A stretch of 64,000 nucleotides of DNA, from contig CM075675.1 of the NCBI GenBank assembly GCA_037962975.1, positions 46,174,501 through 46,238,500 of the forward strand. The letters are read 5' to 3'. Made by a program: the position numbers and the translations under genes. Shown here piece by piece: positions 1 through 11,207 of the stretch; the first letter of the stretch is position 1, and the number at the start of each line of letters is the position of its first letter. Source of the DNA: Clitoria ternatea. Its lineage: Eukaryota; Streptophyta; Magnoliopsida; Fabales; Fabaceae. The notes below the pieces were generated by a model, which saw only the letters and a program-made list of their open reading frames with translations, was not told the DNA's origin and made no database searches.

Positions 1-84
1 CAAGATTGAAAATGCGCAACATAAATAGCCTTACAAAAGATGTTCTATTTCCTCCTTTTTATTATTGTCTACCAAAAACAGGGT

Positions 85-123
85 AAAATCAACAAGACGT
101 CACGTCTAAATTGATTTTCTTAG
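85..123 (-). other. Conserved R-U5 hairpin, single copy in element E
   Basis: On the minus strand, inner stem AGACG/CGTCT closes a TGA loop and outer arms AATCAA/TTGATT pair around it. The same hairpin occurs in element B at 31450-31481. E holds only this copy in the visible part, while B has four and A has three. Confidence 0.6.
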
Positions 124-889
124 AAGTGATAAAAACAGAACAATTAAAAAAACGTAAAAAATAAAAATGGAAAAAGGAAAGATAGACCCGACAGGAGTTA
201 AGTCCTGCTCCTACGTATTCTCAGGTTATCGAGAAATCAGGGTTACGTAGTTCTTAGTGATGTTTTTTTATAGAAAAAAGACTAAAAGATTAATGGTGGA
301 TGATGTTTTGATGAGAACTCATACAAGGTGAAGTTCTTCGCACGTGTATTGGTTCTAAGGAGATTGTGTAGACGGGAGTACTCCCGTACGACACTGACTA
401 AAAACAATTTAATGCTAATCAAAATAAAGCGTGTGAAATACTCATTTTTTTGATCATTTATTACGAACCTAGGGGGAGAAAAAAGAAAAGAAAATAAAAC
501 AACAAAAATTTATTTAAGTGGGGATACAAATTCGACAATCAGTAACAAATTTGATACAAAAATAGGTAATGAAAAGTAAGGAAAATAAGGAACGGAGTGT
601 AACCGGTGTGACGAGAGAGTTGAAGGCCGGTGTGGACTTGGACAATGGGAACCGAAGTGACGCTGTTGTGGCTGTAGAGTTATGGAGAACCGGTATGCAG
701 TTTAGTGAAGGGACGATGTGAGGATTTGATGAACTGAACGGTGTGGTGTGGACTTGAGAGGAACTGGACAGTGTGGTATGGGAACAGGTTTCTTTACTTC
801 AGATTTAGGATTCTGGAGTAAAGTTTCTTTCTTGGGTCTTTTTTTATTTATTTCAGATGCTAGGATCCCTTGCGCACCTTCAGTGGAGG

Positions 890-897
890 TATTTATA
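890..897 (-). promoter_or_regulatory. Putative TATA box of LTR E
   Basis: The minus strand reads TATAAATA here, as in the LTRs of A and B. It lies between the repeat array (U3) and the R-U5 part shared with B, which is where a retrotransposon promoter should be. It implies a U3 of more than 3 kb. Confidence 0.5.
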
Positions 898-1399
898 GAA
901 ATCCAAGTGTTGGTTGATTGCTTGAACAGCCCAAAGATAGCCTGGCCACCAATAATTATGGGGAACAGCGGCTGATGAATAATTTATTATTTTCATTTTT
1001 GTTTGTTATCAGCCGCCCCACAAGATTAGAGAATCAACTTGGATGGCGTGTTTACATATTATGGAGAAACAGCCTGGACATTGACAATTATGGGGGAGCA
1101 GCGGCTAGTGGGTAATTCTTTATTGTTTTTGCTTTTGTCTGTTGTCAGCCGCCCCCCAGAATTCAAGGATCCACTTGGATGGTGCAATTCTAAGTCAGCA
1201 TGGGCAGGCGGATTCTTCGAATGGTGTCACATGGAACCGGTGTTCTTCAGTATCCATTCTCGGTGGAAATTAATCCGATCGGGACAGGTGCCTACATACA
1301 TAAAAGACCGAGTGAAAAACAAAACCGACCCCTTGACACTCGATGTGAAGGCTTGAATTCATTCAAGTGACACCAAATCCCTTTTTCGTCCAGGATTGC

Positions 1400-3140
1400 T
1401 CAACTCGGAGGTGTTTTGTCCGGAAATGCCTGCCTGAAAGACTCTTTTAGTCAGCCTTCCTTCTTTCGAAAGTGGACCACTCTGGAACGTATCACTCGGA
1501 AACACTTCCAAAAATATTTCACTCGGCTATATCCCCGGCCGACAAGCTCCTTCGAAGTCAGAACCATTTTTCACTTAAAATTCATTCACTCGGGAATTCT
1601 TCACACGAATGTCTCAGTCCGAGAGGTATTCCTTCGAAACCAAAGTCTCTTTCCACTCGGAAGCACATCTCTTGGAAGTAAACCACTCAGAAATGCTTCA
1701 CTCAGAGACACCTCACTCTGATATGTCTGCTCGAAAAGTATTCATTCAGAATCGATCCACCCGGAAATTGTCCACTCTGAAATCTCTGTACCCGAGAAAT
1801 ACTCACTCGAAATCAAAGTCTTCCTTCGCCCGGAAGTGTTTCTCTCGGAACTGTACCACTCGGAGAAACCTTACTCAGATATATATCTTTGAGCGAAAAG
1901 TATTCAGTCAGAGTCTTTGTTCACTCGGAAATAACTCCCTTGAAATCAATCCACCCGGAAATATCTCACTCGGAGACAACCTACTCCGATATACCTTTGT
2001 CCGAAAAGTACTCTTCATAGTCAGGGCCTTTCTTTGCTCGGAAGTAATTCCCTCGGATATTGCTCACTCGAAGGCACCTCATTTAGAAGTATGGAACTCG
2101 GAAGTGAAAAGTGCTCTTTTGAAATCAAAGTGTTTTTTCACTCGGAAACACATCTCTCTGAAACACACCACTCGGAAATATCCTTGCCCGACAAGTGTTC
2201 ATTCATAGTCAGGGGTTTTCTTTGCTCAGATGTAATTCCTTGAAATGATCCACTCGGAAATAATTCCCTTGAAATCGATCCACCCGGGAATATCTCACTC
2301 GGAGATCTTTACCTAGAAAAAGCACTTATCCTAAATCAGACTCGCTTTTTTATTCAGAGTGGCTTCAATCGGGAATCATTCACTCGGATGTATCTCCGCC
2401 TGAGGGGTACATAGTCATAATCAGTCTCATTTTCACTCAGAATGGCTTCAGTCGAGAATCCTCCACTCGGATGTATCTCCGCCTGAGGGGTACTCACTCA
2501 TAATCAGTCTCATTTTCACTCAGAATGGTTTCAGTCGAGAATCCTCCACTCGGATGTACCTCCACCTGAGAGGTACTCACTCAGAGTCAACCATCTTTCA
2601 TTCAAAGTGGCTTCAATCGGGAATCCTTCACTCGGATGTATCTCCACCCAGGATATATTCATTCAAAGTTAGTCTCTTCTTCATTCAGAGTGGCTTCAAT
2701 CGGGGATTATCCACTCGGATAGTTTGAAACTCGAGAGATACTTATTCAAAGTCAGCCATTTTTCATTCGGATGTACTTCCCTCGGATACAACCCACTCGA
2801 AAACACCTCACTCGATAACAACCCACTCGGCAACGTCTCACTCGGAGACAACCTACTCGGAAATGATCATTCGGAAATATGGAACTTTGAGAGAGTCCAC
2901 TCGAAAGGTATTCTTTCCTAGTCAGAGCCTTTTCTTCGTTCGTAAGTAACTCCCTCAGAAGCAGCCCACTCAGAAACACCTCACTTGGAAATAACCCACT
3001 CGACAACGTCTCACTCGGAAACACCCTACTCGGAAATGATCATTCAGAAATATGGAACTTAAGAGTCTCTACCCAAAAGGTATAGTCAGAGCCTTTTCTT
3101 CATTCGGGAGTAACTCCCTTGAAAGCATCCCACTCGGGTT
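1400..3140. repeat. 15-bp CACTCGGAAAT array inside LTR E
   Basis: Dozens of copies of CACTCGG/CACTCGAA-type motifs recur with a basic step of 15 bp or multiples of it; successive copies near 1922, 1952 and 1967 are examples. Copies are diverged. Because 15 is a multiple of three, long spurious reading frames run through the array; the products show only low-complexity Ser/His/Arg-rich sequence and I do not call them genes. Element A's LTR carries a 24-bp palindrome whose half-site contains the same ACTCGGAAAT word. Confidence 0.8.
2361..2775. repeat. 83-bp higher-order repeat, about 5 copies
   Basis: The phrase GGCTTCAATCGGGAAT (or a close variant) starts at 2361, 2444, 2527, 2609 and 2692, a step of 82-83 bp. 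Each unit contains one CACTCGGAT word, so this is a higher-order form of the surrounding 15-bp array. Confidence 0.75.
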
Positions 3141-4153
3141 ATGTCGCGTTATATAAAAGATTATCGGCTTCTCCAAAAGCCCGATAAATTCACCATTATA
3201 GCTTAAGATCCTTTCACTGTATACAAATTTAACTACTCAATTTCACTGTCCTCTCAAATTTTCCAATAAAGTAAAAACTGGAAAAAAAATCTCTCCTAAA
3301 AGCTACTGCAGCCACACGGTTCTTGCCTCTAATTTTGTGTGCCTAAAAATGTGATGCTGAATGGTTCCCTACGCTCTATTTTCCAGCCCATTTTATAGCT
3401 GAAATTCTCCTTTTCTTTTCCTTGAATCATGGCATTTTGCATGTTTTGTGCATGACAAAACTCAATGGCCAGCATCCTTTCTCATTTTCGGTACACAATA
3501 TGGACAAAATAGAAGTGGAATTACATTGTTCCTTGTCCTTGCTAACCGTGAGTGGTGTGTGACCATATAATATTCAATTGGGAACAAAGCATATAAAGCA
3601 AATGGTACTTGTCCTCTTGTATGAATGCATGACCGTGAATGGGATTTGAATGGAAAGGAATACTTTAAACAATTGAAGCACTTGCTTTGCCTTTTCTTGG
3701 TGGCCGTGAGTGGTGTCAAGAAAAAGAAGAAAGCATTTGCCTTTTTGTCCTATCTCCATCAGCAATTCATGTTGGACACTTATAGGAAATATAAGGCTTT
3801 TTAGGATGCATACATGTAAGTAATGGATGGATGAATGATGCATCAATTTTTTATCCCTTTCTAGTGCCTTGACTGTATGGATTATTTGAGAAAGGAAGGC
3901 TTGGTTGTTTTAAAAATTAGGCACATGGGAGCTTTCTTTGTTGACCGAGTGGTGCCTTTGGCCAATGGACAAAAGATTGAATAAAAAAAATGAGCACATG
4001 GACCCCTTCTAAAATAGCCTTCAACGTGAATGAGATAGTGAAAAGGAGACCATTTTGCTTCAGTTTAGGGTGATGGACCCGAGCACAAATAGAACGAAGG
4101 GGTTCCAAGTGACAGAATTTCCATTCTTAATTGACCAGACCGAAATAGGTGTT

Positions 4154-4250
4154 CACAGGGGGTGTCAGGTATGACCCCAAGCCGATGACAGATCCTTTTA
4201 GCATCCAAATACTAGAGTCTTATTTTATGATTTTTTGAGAGTCAGTGATG
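4154..4250 (-). mobile_element. Fragment of host LTR D (left piece)
   Basis: This 97-bp strip lies between the start of LTR E and the TSD of element A. Read on the minus strand it continues the sequence at 18448-18848, which is the other flank of A, and belongs to the same pre-insertion locus. Assignment to an LTR of a minus-strand Ty3-gypsy element is inference. Confidence 0.4.
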
Positions 4251-4255
4251 ATTAT
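4251..4255. repeat. Target site duplication of element A (left)
   Basis: ATTAT directly before the TG of the 5' LTR, matched by ATTAT at 18443-18447 directly after the CA of the 3' LTR. Confidence 0.9.
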
Positions 4256-4466
4256 TGTGAACACCTATTTCGTTCCAGTCAATTTTCACCAAGAATGGGA
4301 AATTCACAAGGGAAAAGAATTTTTTAAAAAAAAAGAGAAAGAAAAAAAAAGAGAAAAAAAAAGAATAAAAAAAAAAGAAGAAAAGAATTTTTTAAAAAAA
4401 AAAGAAAAGAAAAAGGAAGGATAAAAAAAAGAAGAAGAAAAGAATTTAAAAAAAAAAAAAACTCTG

Positions 4467-4519
4467 ACTCGGAAATGATCATTTCCGAGTGAAAGGACTC
4501 GGAATGATCATTTCCGAGT
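4467..4519. promoter_or_regulatory. Perfect 24-bp palindrome plus near-copy in U3 of LTR A
   Basis: Positions 4467-4490 are a perfect inverted repeat with half-site ACTCGGAAATGA. A second copy starts 30 bp later at 4497 and lacks one A in its left half. Both are repeated in the 3' LTR (17248-17271 and following). They lie about 280 bp upstream of the TATA box. Confidence 0.85.
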
Positions 4520-4772
4520 GAATAGCCTCCAAGTGAATCCTTGAATTACGGAGAGTAGTTGGCAATGAGACAAGGAGGAAAGTGATAAAGAATTGCCACC
4601 AGCCTTCATTGTCAAAGATCCAGGCTGTTTTCAACACCACCATGCAAGTTGTTTAACAATTTCAAAGGGCGGCTGGCAACAAGACAATGTAGAAATATTA
4701 AAAATCCTCACCAATTGGCAGCCAGGCTGGTCACGGGTTTGTTCAAGCAATCATGACGCTCCTCAAATGCTC

Positions 4773-4780
4773 TATAAATA
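4773..4780 (+). promoter_or_regulatory. TATA box of LTR A
   Basis: TATAAATA in the context CTCTATAAATACTGC, with the matching copy at 17554-17561. It divides the U3 from the transcribed R-U5. Transcription would start about 30 bp downstream; the exact start cannot be seen. Confidence 0.7.
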
Positions 4781-5169
4781 CTGCAAGCGAAGGAAAAAGA
4801 AGGATCCCTGGAAGAGTCATTAAAAGAGAACTCATTCACTCTACACACCGCCCAAACCTCCTTCTCAACGCCGCCCACACCATCCACAACACCATCCAAC
4901 TCCTTTCTCACCACACTGGTCCCACTCTTCCCTTTATTTTTTTTACTTGTATTTATTTTATTTTCTGTTAAATCAATTGTTATTCGGTGATTTTACCTTC
5001 CTTTTTAATTATCAATTAATCTTTATTGATTGATAAATATTAATAAAATGAGTGCCTCACACATTCTATTTAAATTAGCATAAAAGGTGTGACTATTGTT
5101 ATTATCATTATTATTGCAATTTTTTTTATTTCTTTTATTCTTTATTCTTTTTATTTTAAAAAGGAGGAG

Positions 5170-5325
5170 TGAGTTTAATTTGGACGAGACGTCCTGTTAA
5201 TCTCATTTTTTTTATTTTAAAAAAGGAGGAGCGAGTTTAATTTGGACGAGATGTCCTGTTAATCTCATTATTTTTAAAAAAAGGTGGAGCGAGTTTAATT
5301 TGGACGAGACGTCCTGTTAATCTCA
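5170..5325 (+). other. Three tandem R-U5 hairpins in LTR A
   Basis: Hairpins lie at 5170-5205, 5232-5267 and 5290-5325. Each has inner stem GGACG/CGTCC (the middle copy reads GGACG/TGTCC, a G-U pair in RNA), loop AGA, side loops TTT and TG, and an outer stem formed by GAGTTTAA with TTAATCTC. They lie downstream of the TATA box and would be part of the RNA. The 3' LTR has the same three at 17949-18104. Confidence 0.7.
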
Positions 5326-5665
5326 TGTAAATATTCCGTGTTTATTTCTGTTTATTTTATATATTTTGTCGTCTCGCATATTTTCTTTTCATGGAAAAGT
5401 TAAAATAATTATTGGGTTAATTATAATGCGCGCTATTAAATTGAGGTAACCGTTTTTATAACGGACAGCTGTGAGGTGCTAATACCTTCCTCACCTGTAA
5501 TTAGACTCCCGGATCTGGAATCTCATTTTTTGACCAATGCTTTAATTAAAGGTTTTCCCGGTATTTTATCCTAAAAATATTGGTGGCGACTCCCTGTTCA
5601 TTTTCATTTTCAAAAAAAATCGTTTTGAGGGTTGGCCGTGCCGTCGCGATCCCGGTCGCGACAGA

Positions 5666-5684
5666 TGGCGACTCCACTGGGGAC
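5666..5684 (+). other. Primer binding site of element A
   Basis: TGGCGACTCCACTGGGGAC lies 2 bp after the 5' LTR. Element B has the same site apart from its last bases. Ogre elements are known to use a tRNA-Arg primer; I did not check this against a tRNA sequence. Confidence 0.8.
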
Positions 5685-6650
5685 CTAGAGAGTCAAGCCA
5701 GTCAATCTGATAGCGCATATTTTAATTAGCATATTAATTATTTGACTTTTTCCTTTATTTTATTTGGTCTCTGTTTTATTTGTATCTTATCCTTTATGTT
5801 CTGTAAATATATGTGTGATCATTGAACCCTAGGGTAGTCGACTTTATTTTGTTGCTCTGTGTTTGTTCTATGTGCAGGATGAGTAAGGTACAGGTATTGA
5901 ATGCCTCTTTCACACACTACACTCACAACTTGCACACACTTTTAAGTGGGACCCTATACCCGGGCCCAAATAAAACTTAAGATTAGGGGAGATTGATAGC
6001 GGAGCCATTTGGGATGTACTTCCTATCTGGTTACTGTGAGAATCTCAGCTAGAGTTTGACTTATTCGTGGTGCCCACACTTAGTAGACTTCCTGCTATTT
6101 GTGGCCAACATCATGAGTAGGATCTTGGCTCTAGTGACCTTTAGAAATTTTAGAATAAACCACCCAATGTGAGACATCACTGATAAATAAACCTTAGAAC
6201 CATTAAGGCATCTTCAGAAAAACCCGACTTAAGGCACCAAGAGGCAAACTTTACTTATACCTTTTCTCATTCTCGTTTTCTCTTCCAATCCAAACTAATG
6301 GACCGCTTGCCTGTTTAGAGGATTACTTTTTCAAAGAATAACCTATTTTTAACCTGTGATCCTCTAATGGGCAAGTGGACCTTTCTTTTTATATTTGCTT
6401 AAGTCTTAGGATCTGGAGTTATGAACTTTCTAAAAAAAAAGAAGAAAAAATAATCAGAAAATTCATAGCTCGTGTGATCCTTGATTTATTGCAAGTTTCG
6501 ACAAATTGTAACTTCCCTAAATCCCAAAATGTTTTCAAGAAAGTTATTAGGGGAGTATCAATTTGCAAAGCATGTCAGTGATTGATTTTTCTTTTCTTTA
6601 TGTCTCTACAGGAAGTTATTAAGGGCTTGGCCAGTATCTTTGAGTGAAAT
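5685..6650 (+). other. Leader of element A, non-coding
   Basis: No supportable gene between the primer binding site and ORF1. It contains the palindrome-centred phrase GAACCCTAGGGTAG at 5825-5838, also present twice in element B's leader, and stretches conserved with B (for example the match of 5999-6250 to 32440-32690). The conservation with B suggests packaging or other cis functions. Confidence 0.6.
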
Positions 6651-8582
6651 ATGGAAATTAACATGAGGTCAGATAGTTGTGGTGGAAATGTACCCGAGTT
6701 GAAAAAATTACTGCATGTTAAGGTTAGGAAAGTTGATACAACCAGCCTACAAGCATTAGGGAAGAAATTGGACATGAATCAGAAGATGGTTTTCTCAAGG
6801 AAATATGGGAGGATCCTAAAATTGCTAGAAGTGGAGGTACAAGTCGAGGCAATTACCGCTTTGACTCAATTCTATGACCCACCTCTCCGTTGCTTTACCT
6901 TCCGGGACTTCCAATTAGCTCCATCTGTTGAGGAGTTTGAACAAATTCTGGGGATGCCATTAGAAGGACAAATACCTTACCGTCATCTTGGACGTCAAGC
7001 GAATATCGTTACTGTTGCTAATGTCCTAAAGATTCACCCGGAAGTGTTAAGAAGTGTACAACTGAATAGAAATCAGATCCTGGGATTTGATCGAGAGTAT
7101 TTTGAAAAGCATATGCACTTGCTAGCTGAGAAAAGAGATTGGGAAGCCTTCATGGATACTCTAGCTCTCACCATTTATGGAGTTATCTTGTTTCCTAATA
7201 TCGACAATTATGTGGACTATGATGCTATTGGCGTTTTCCTTGCCCATAGTTTCAAGTCTGAAAATCCTGTCACTGCTATATTGGCAAATATATACTGCAC
7301 CATGGACTTCTGCTGTACACGAGGTGGAAAGAGAATCATTTGCTGTTTACCTGCTCTATATGTATGGCTTACATCACATGTCTTCCATCAAGTCAGCAAA
7401 ATTGAATGTCCAGTCTCAGATCTGAAGTTATGTCAGTTAGTAGCGAAGAATAGACGTGAATGGGCCAATCACCTGGTAGGACTCACAGCTGATAAAGTAA
7501 GGTGGTACCCGCAATGGTTGAAGGTTGATACCATAATTCACCATTGTGGAAACTACCCGAATGTTCCTCTCATGGGTACTCAGGGGTGTATCAATTACAA
7601 CCCTGTCATAGCCAAACGTCAGCTAGCCTATCCCTTACTTGGATCACCCGATGGAGAATCCCTTACTTCTTTCATCGTTTATTTCTCAGAGGGGGATTGC
7701 ACGTCTGTCATTCGGGATATAGCAAATGCATGGAAGAAAGTCCACAAACAAGGGAAAGAATTAGGAAGTCGAAGCCACGCCGTGAAGGAAGAGTACTACC
7801 AATGGGTCTTAAATAGAGTTTCCATTGTCAAGCTACCTTTCAAAAGTCCCTCCTATCTCCCGACAGGCGCACATGTTACCTCTCCTACCCTTGAAGAAGA
7901 GGCAATGAGAGCCAAAATAAAAGAGCTAACCGCCAAAAATGAGGAATTAGAAAAAGAATTGCTGATATCTCAGCAAGAATGTGCCCTTCAGAAAAGGGAG
8001 AATTTAGAAAGCAAACAAACCATCAGGAAGATTGGAAAGAAAAGAAAAATTGAAAGGGACTACCTGAGGAAAAAAAGCCAATGCCTCCGAACGGCTAATG
8101 CTCAACTAAAAGCAAAGAACAAGCAAAGAGATACCATGTTGACTGATAAGCAGCTTCTAAGGGACATGTTGGTAAGAGCCAAAGAGCGCGAGCAAAATGT
8201 CTTAGTACAGAAAGAACTTCTGCAATTGCAAGTTTGCCGATTAGAGCATCATCTTGATGAGATGGTAGAAGCTTACCAGCATGAGATAAATGGTGAGCGA
8301 CGGCGTGTGATAGAGGCTGAACAAGAATGTGGTGAAGCTATCCGTGTTTTGAAAGATGAACTAACACAGCAAAATGAAGATATTCATTCATGGATGAATC
8401 GCTTTGCCCACTTGGCATATTTGGCTAATGGAGTTCTGGAAGACCTCCCGCACCTACTCAAGCAAGCTGAGGGGATGGTTAATCCTCTTAACACTCCAAG
8501 AGAAATTGTGACCTTCCTTGATTATTGTAGAGAAAGGATTTGTAAAATGAGGGCCATGATTGCCCGAGCTAGGAATGGCTAA
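6651..8582 (+). CDS. ORF1 of Ogre-like element A, intact (643 aa)
   Basis: An uninterrupted 643-residue frame upstream of gag, the place where Ogre elements carry their extra ORF1 of unknown function. Residues about 70-400 resemble the plant mobile domain / aminotransferase-like family, with the characteristic stretch FTFRDFQLAPSVEEFEQILG near residue 82. Residues about 417-600 are charged and heptad-like (a long coiled coil). No signal peptide or membrane segment is visible. The first ATG (6651) follows the end of the conserved leader, and a remnant of the same start region survives in element B near 33117. ORF1 is the only element A frame without a stop, although gag has four and pol one plus a frameshift. 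Function unknown; a role in RNA or chromatin binding is only a guess. Confidence 0.8.
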   Translation: MEINMRSDSCGGNVPELKKLLHVKVRKVDTTSLQALGKKLDMNQKMVFSRKYGRILKLLEVEVQVEAITALTQFYDPPLRCFTFRDFQLAPSVEEFEQILGMPLEGQIPYRHLGRQANIVTVANVLKIHPEVLRSVQLNRNQILGFDREYFEKHMHLLAEKRDWEAFMDTLALTIYGVILFPNIDNYVDYDAIGVFLAHSFKSENPVTAILANIYCTMDFCCTRGGKRIICCLPALYVWLTSHVFHQVSKIECPVSDLKLCQLVAKNRREWANHLVGLTADKVRWYPQWLKVDTIIHHCGNYPNVPLMGTQGCINYNPVIAKRQLAYPLLGSPDGESLTSFIVYFSEGDCTSVIRDIANAWKKVHKQGKELGSRSHAVKEEYYQWVLNRVSIVKLPFKSPSYLPTGAHVTSPTLEEEAMRAKIKELTAKNEELEKELLISQQECALQKRENLESKQTIRKIGKKRKIERDYLRKKSQCLRTANAQLKAKNKQRDTMLTDKQLLRDMLVRAKEREQNVLVQKELLQLQVCRLEHHLDEMVEAYQHEINGERRRVIEAEQECGEAIRVLKDELTQQNEDIHSWMNRFAHLAYLANGVLEDLPHLLKQAEGMVNPLNTPREIVTFLDYCRERICKMRAMIARARNG

Positions 8583-8865
8583 TTTACTTTTTCTGCATAA
8601 AAATAGGCTGGCAGCAGTAATGTATTCCGAAAAAAAAGGAGTTTTCTTCATGTCCCCACAACTACCTCATGTTAATTTCCACTCATCACTTTTGAATGAA
8701 GTTCTAAAAAAAAGTCGAAAGATACTGGCTGAATTCCGCGATTGCTTCAAGTATCATTTATTTTTCTTTTGCTGTTTTTTTTAACTTTCTTTTTAACAAT
8801 TTCTTGTTGATTTCCCAGAAATAACGGGTAAACATCCTTACACGACTCAGCTTAATACCAGACTC

Positions 8866-11207
8866 ATGGCTGAAATAGAACAAGAAAATGAGAGTTTGAG
8901 AGCTGAAGTCAATCAACTAAAAAAGCAAATGGCTGAAATGGCCAAACTTCTTGAGAGAAGGGTCACAGAAGGGGATTCTTCAGCAGGAATTGAAGACACT
9001 AGACAACGACCGTCCACTCAGGGTCCCACTGGGGGACCAAGTTCAAACCCAGCTGCGCCTCCCCTAACCATTCATGTTAGGAAACCAAACACTGCTGAAG
9101 CCCAGCAACCCATCTTTGTAGATGCAGAAGGTAACGTCATACCTTACGGATTGCCACAGGGTTATTTCCCACCGCTTCAAGAAGAACCTGATTATCAAGA
9201 GGCGATTTCACATACGGCCCAGCCAAGTGTCCCGCCCGTCCGAGACCCTCAAGCAAATCCAATCCCTGCACAAGTTACGCAACCACAAGCTACCCAGACG
9301 ACAGCCAGACCCCACATCTCAATGCCTAATGCAAACCCGGCACATGTCGACCAACCAGTTAGGGATACCAGTCATCATGCCACTGCGGGTCCAAATACTG
9401 CTGCTACTACCCAGGAAGGAAGACTAGAATTCCTGGAAAGGCGATTCTGAGAAATGGAGAGAACAAACAGGTTTGGAATGGGCAGTACTGCATAACTCTG
9501 TCTGATTCCTGATGTTGTCATTCCCCCCAAATTCAAAATGCCAGAGTTTGACAAATATCGGGGGCTAACCTGTCCAAAGAACCATCTAACCATGTACTTT
9601 CGGAAGATGGCCTCTCATGCCTCTAATGACCCTTTACTCATTCATTGTTTCCAGGATAGTTTGGCGGGAGCACCTCTTACCTGGTACAACCACCTTGAAC
9701 GATCTCATATACGTTGTTGGGAAGATCTGGCAGATGCTTTCATGCAACAGTACAAGTATAATCTGGATATGGCGCCAGATAGAGTACAGTTGCAAAACAT
9801 GGCCAAGAAAGATAATAAGACGTTTAAAGAATATGCCCAAAGGTGGTGAGAAGTAGCAGCATAAGTCGATCCACCTCTATCAGAAAAGGAGGTGATTTCC
9901 ACATTTATTGATACACTCCAGTCACCTTTCTATGACAAGATGATTGGAAGCATTTCCTCCCACTTCTCCGACATCGTCACTATCGGAGAAAGAATAGAGA
10001 ATGGCTTGAGAACGGGGAAGATTACTCGTAGCCCATCTGGGGCTAGGACAGTAAGAAAGCCTTCTTTTGGAGAAGGAAAAAGAAGAAAGGGAGAGACTAA
10101 CCTGGTCTCTCACAACCAAAGAAGGAACCAGCTCAGACCACCTACTCCCGTCACCTTTCCGTCAACTTACCATAACACACCACACCCATATATAGCTGCA
10201 ATTCCAAATCCAAACCCACCGCATTTTCGACCACCTGTCATGCGACCACCCGCACCACCACAAACACCATATCAACCACCCCAAATAAACCCACCAAATC
10301 CAAACATGAGGAGACAGAATGATGACCGCACCCAAGTGCAATTTGATCCAATTCCCATGACCTACACAGAGCTTCTCCCCCATCTTATTGAAAACACCTT
10401 AGTGGCACCTTGTCCTTTAAAACCGCTTCAACCACCTTATCCCAGAGGGTATGACCCAAATGCGCGATGTGATTACCATGCCGGTGCACCGGGACATTCC
10501 ACCGAAAATTGCCTGGCATTGAAGTTTAAGGTAAGAGATTTAATCAGAGCTGATTGGATAAACTTCAAGGAAGGAAGCCCGAATGTGACCACCAATCCTT
10601 TGCCTAACCATGGGAGACAAGGCGTTAACGCTGTGGAAAAAGATGAGGAATGTATTTCCAAAGTTCAGGACATCCAAATGCCGTTGGAAACCATTCATTC
10701 CCATATGCTTAAGATGGGATTGATAGAAGGATCATGGGATAAAGAGTGCAATGACCTCCTGTCCGCAAAGCGAAGAGACTTCCAGAAAACCCTTCAGGGA
10801 TTTATGGACAGTCACGTCATAGAAGTTTACCGGCATCGTGAGGACATAATAAAGGGGTTAGGACGAGAATTGGAAGGGAGAACCCAACCTATATGTCTCC
10901 CAGAAAATAGGGACAGGTATGGTCTAGGATACAAGCCTACAGCAGCTGATAGAAAAAGGATGGGAGAAGAAAGAAGGGAGAGAAGGATCGCTCGCCTTAC
11001 CGGTCAAAAGTTCGATACTGCTAGAATCCCTATCTGTGACCTCTATCAAAGCTTCAGAAGCGCCAGGATTATATATCCGTGTCAGGTGGCTATGGTTGGA
11101 GACGAACATAGCCCTAATGTGGAATTAGTGCACGCTTGCTTACCCGGTCAAGAACTGGACAACTGGGAAATCATGGAGTTCCCCATAACTATCAATCCTC
11201 AGCCAAA
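8866..11207 (+). pseudogene. gag: gag of element A, four in-frame stops
   Basis: One reading frame runs from ATG 8866 to the intron at 11208 but is interrupted by stops at 9448 (TGA), about 9493 (TAA), 9847 (TGA) and about 9862 (TAA). The N-terminus (EIEQENESLRAEVNQLKKQ) is a coiled coil. The middle has the capsid-like stretch from 9538 (the region with PLTWYNHLE). Residues encoded at about 10468-10512 form a zinc-knuckle variant CDYHAGAPGHSTENC. Pro-rich and charged regions follow. No protease active site (D-S/T-G or DNGS type) is visible before the intron, although gag-protease is the usual Ogre arrangement. The stops are all of types that one C-to-T (or G-to-A) change can create. Confidence 0.85.

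Larger units (their letters stand above)
1..4153 (-). mobile_element. Element E: giant antisense LTR of an Ogre/Tat-like retrotransposon, cut by window edge
   Basis: Read on the minus strand, an LTR starts at 4153 with TGTGAACACCTATTTC, the same start as the LTRs of element A. It runs to the window edge without any gag or pol. Positions 1-440 are the reverse complement of the R-U5 part of element B's LTR (compare 31160-31830), including the stretch TAAGGCTATTTATGTTG. The LTR is therefore at least 4.15 kb long. Most of the extra length is tandem repeat at 1400-3140. The bases just outside the start (on the minus strand, CCTGACACCCCC) are not purine-rich, so this is more likely the 5' LTR against flanking DNA than a 3' LTR against a polypurine tract. 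The element body would lie left of the window. Confidence 0.75.
4256..5663 (+). repeat. 5' LTR of element A
   Basis: Begins TGTGAACACC and ends GGTCGCGACA, followed at once by the primer binding site. It pairs with 17001-18442. It contains a purine-rich homopolymer tract (4320-4460), a perfect 24-bp palindrome, a TATA box and three R-U5 hairpins. Confidence 0.95.

Noticed and set aside
1416..2243. Ser/His/Arg-rich frames of up to 199 codons
   Set aside because: Products of the 15-bp array in LTR E (unit divisible by three); no start context, no conserved domain, and on the strand opposite to the element.
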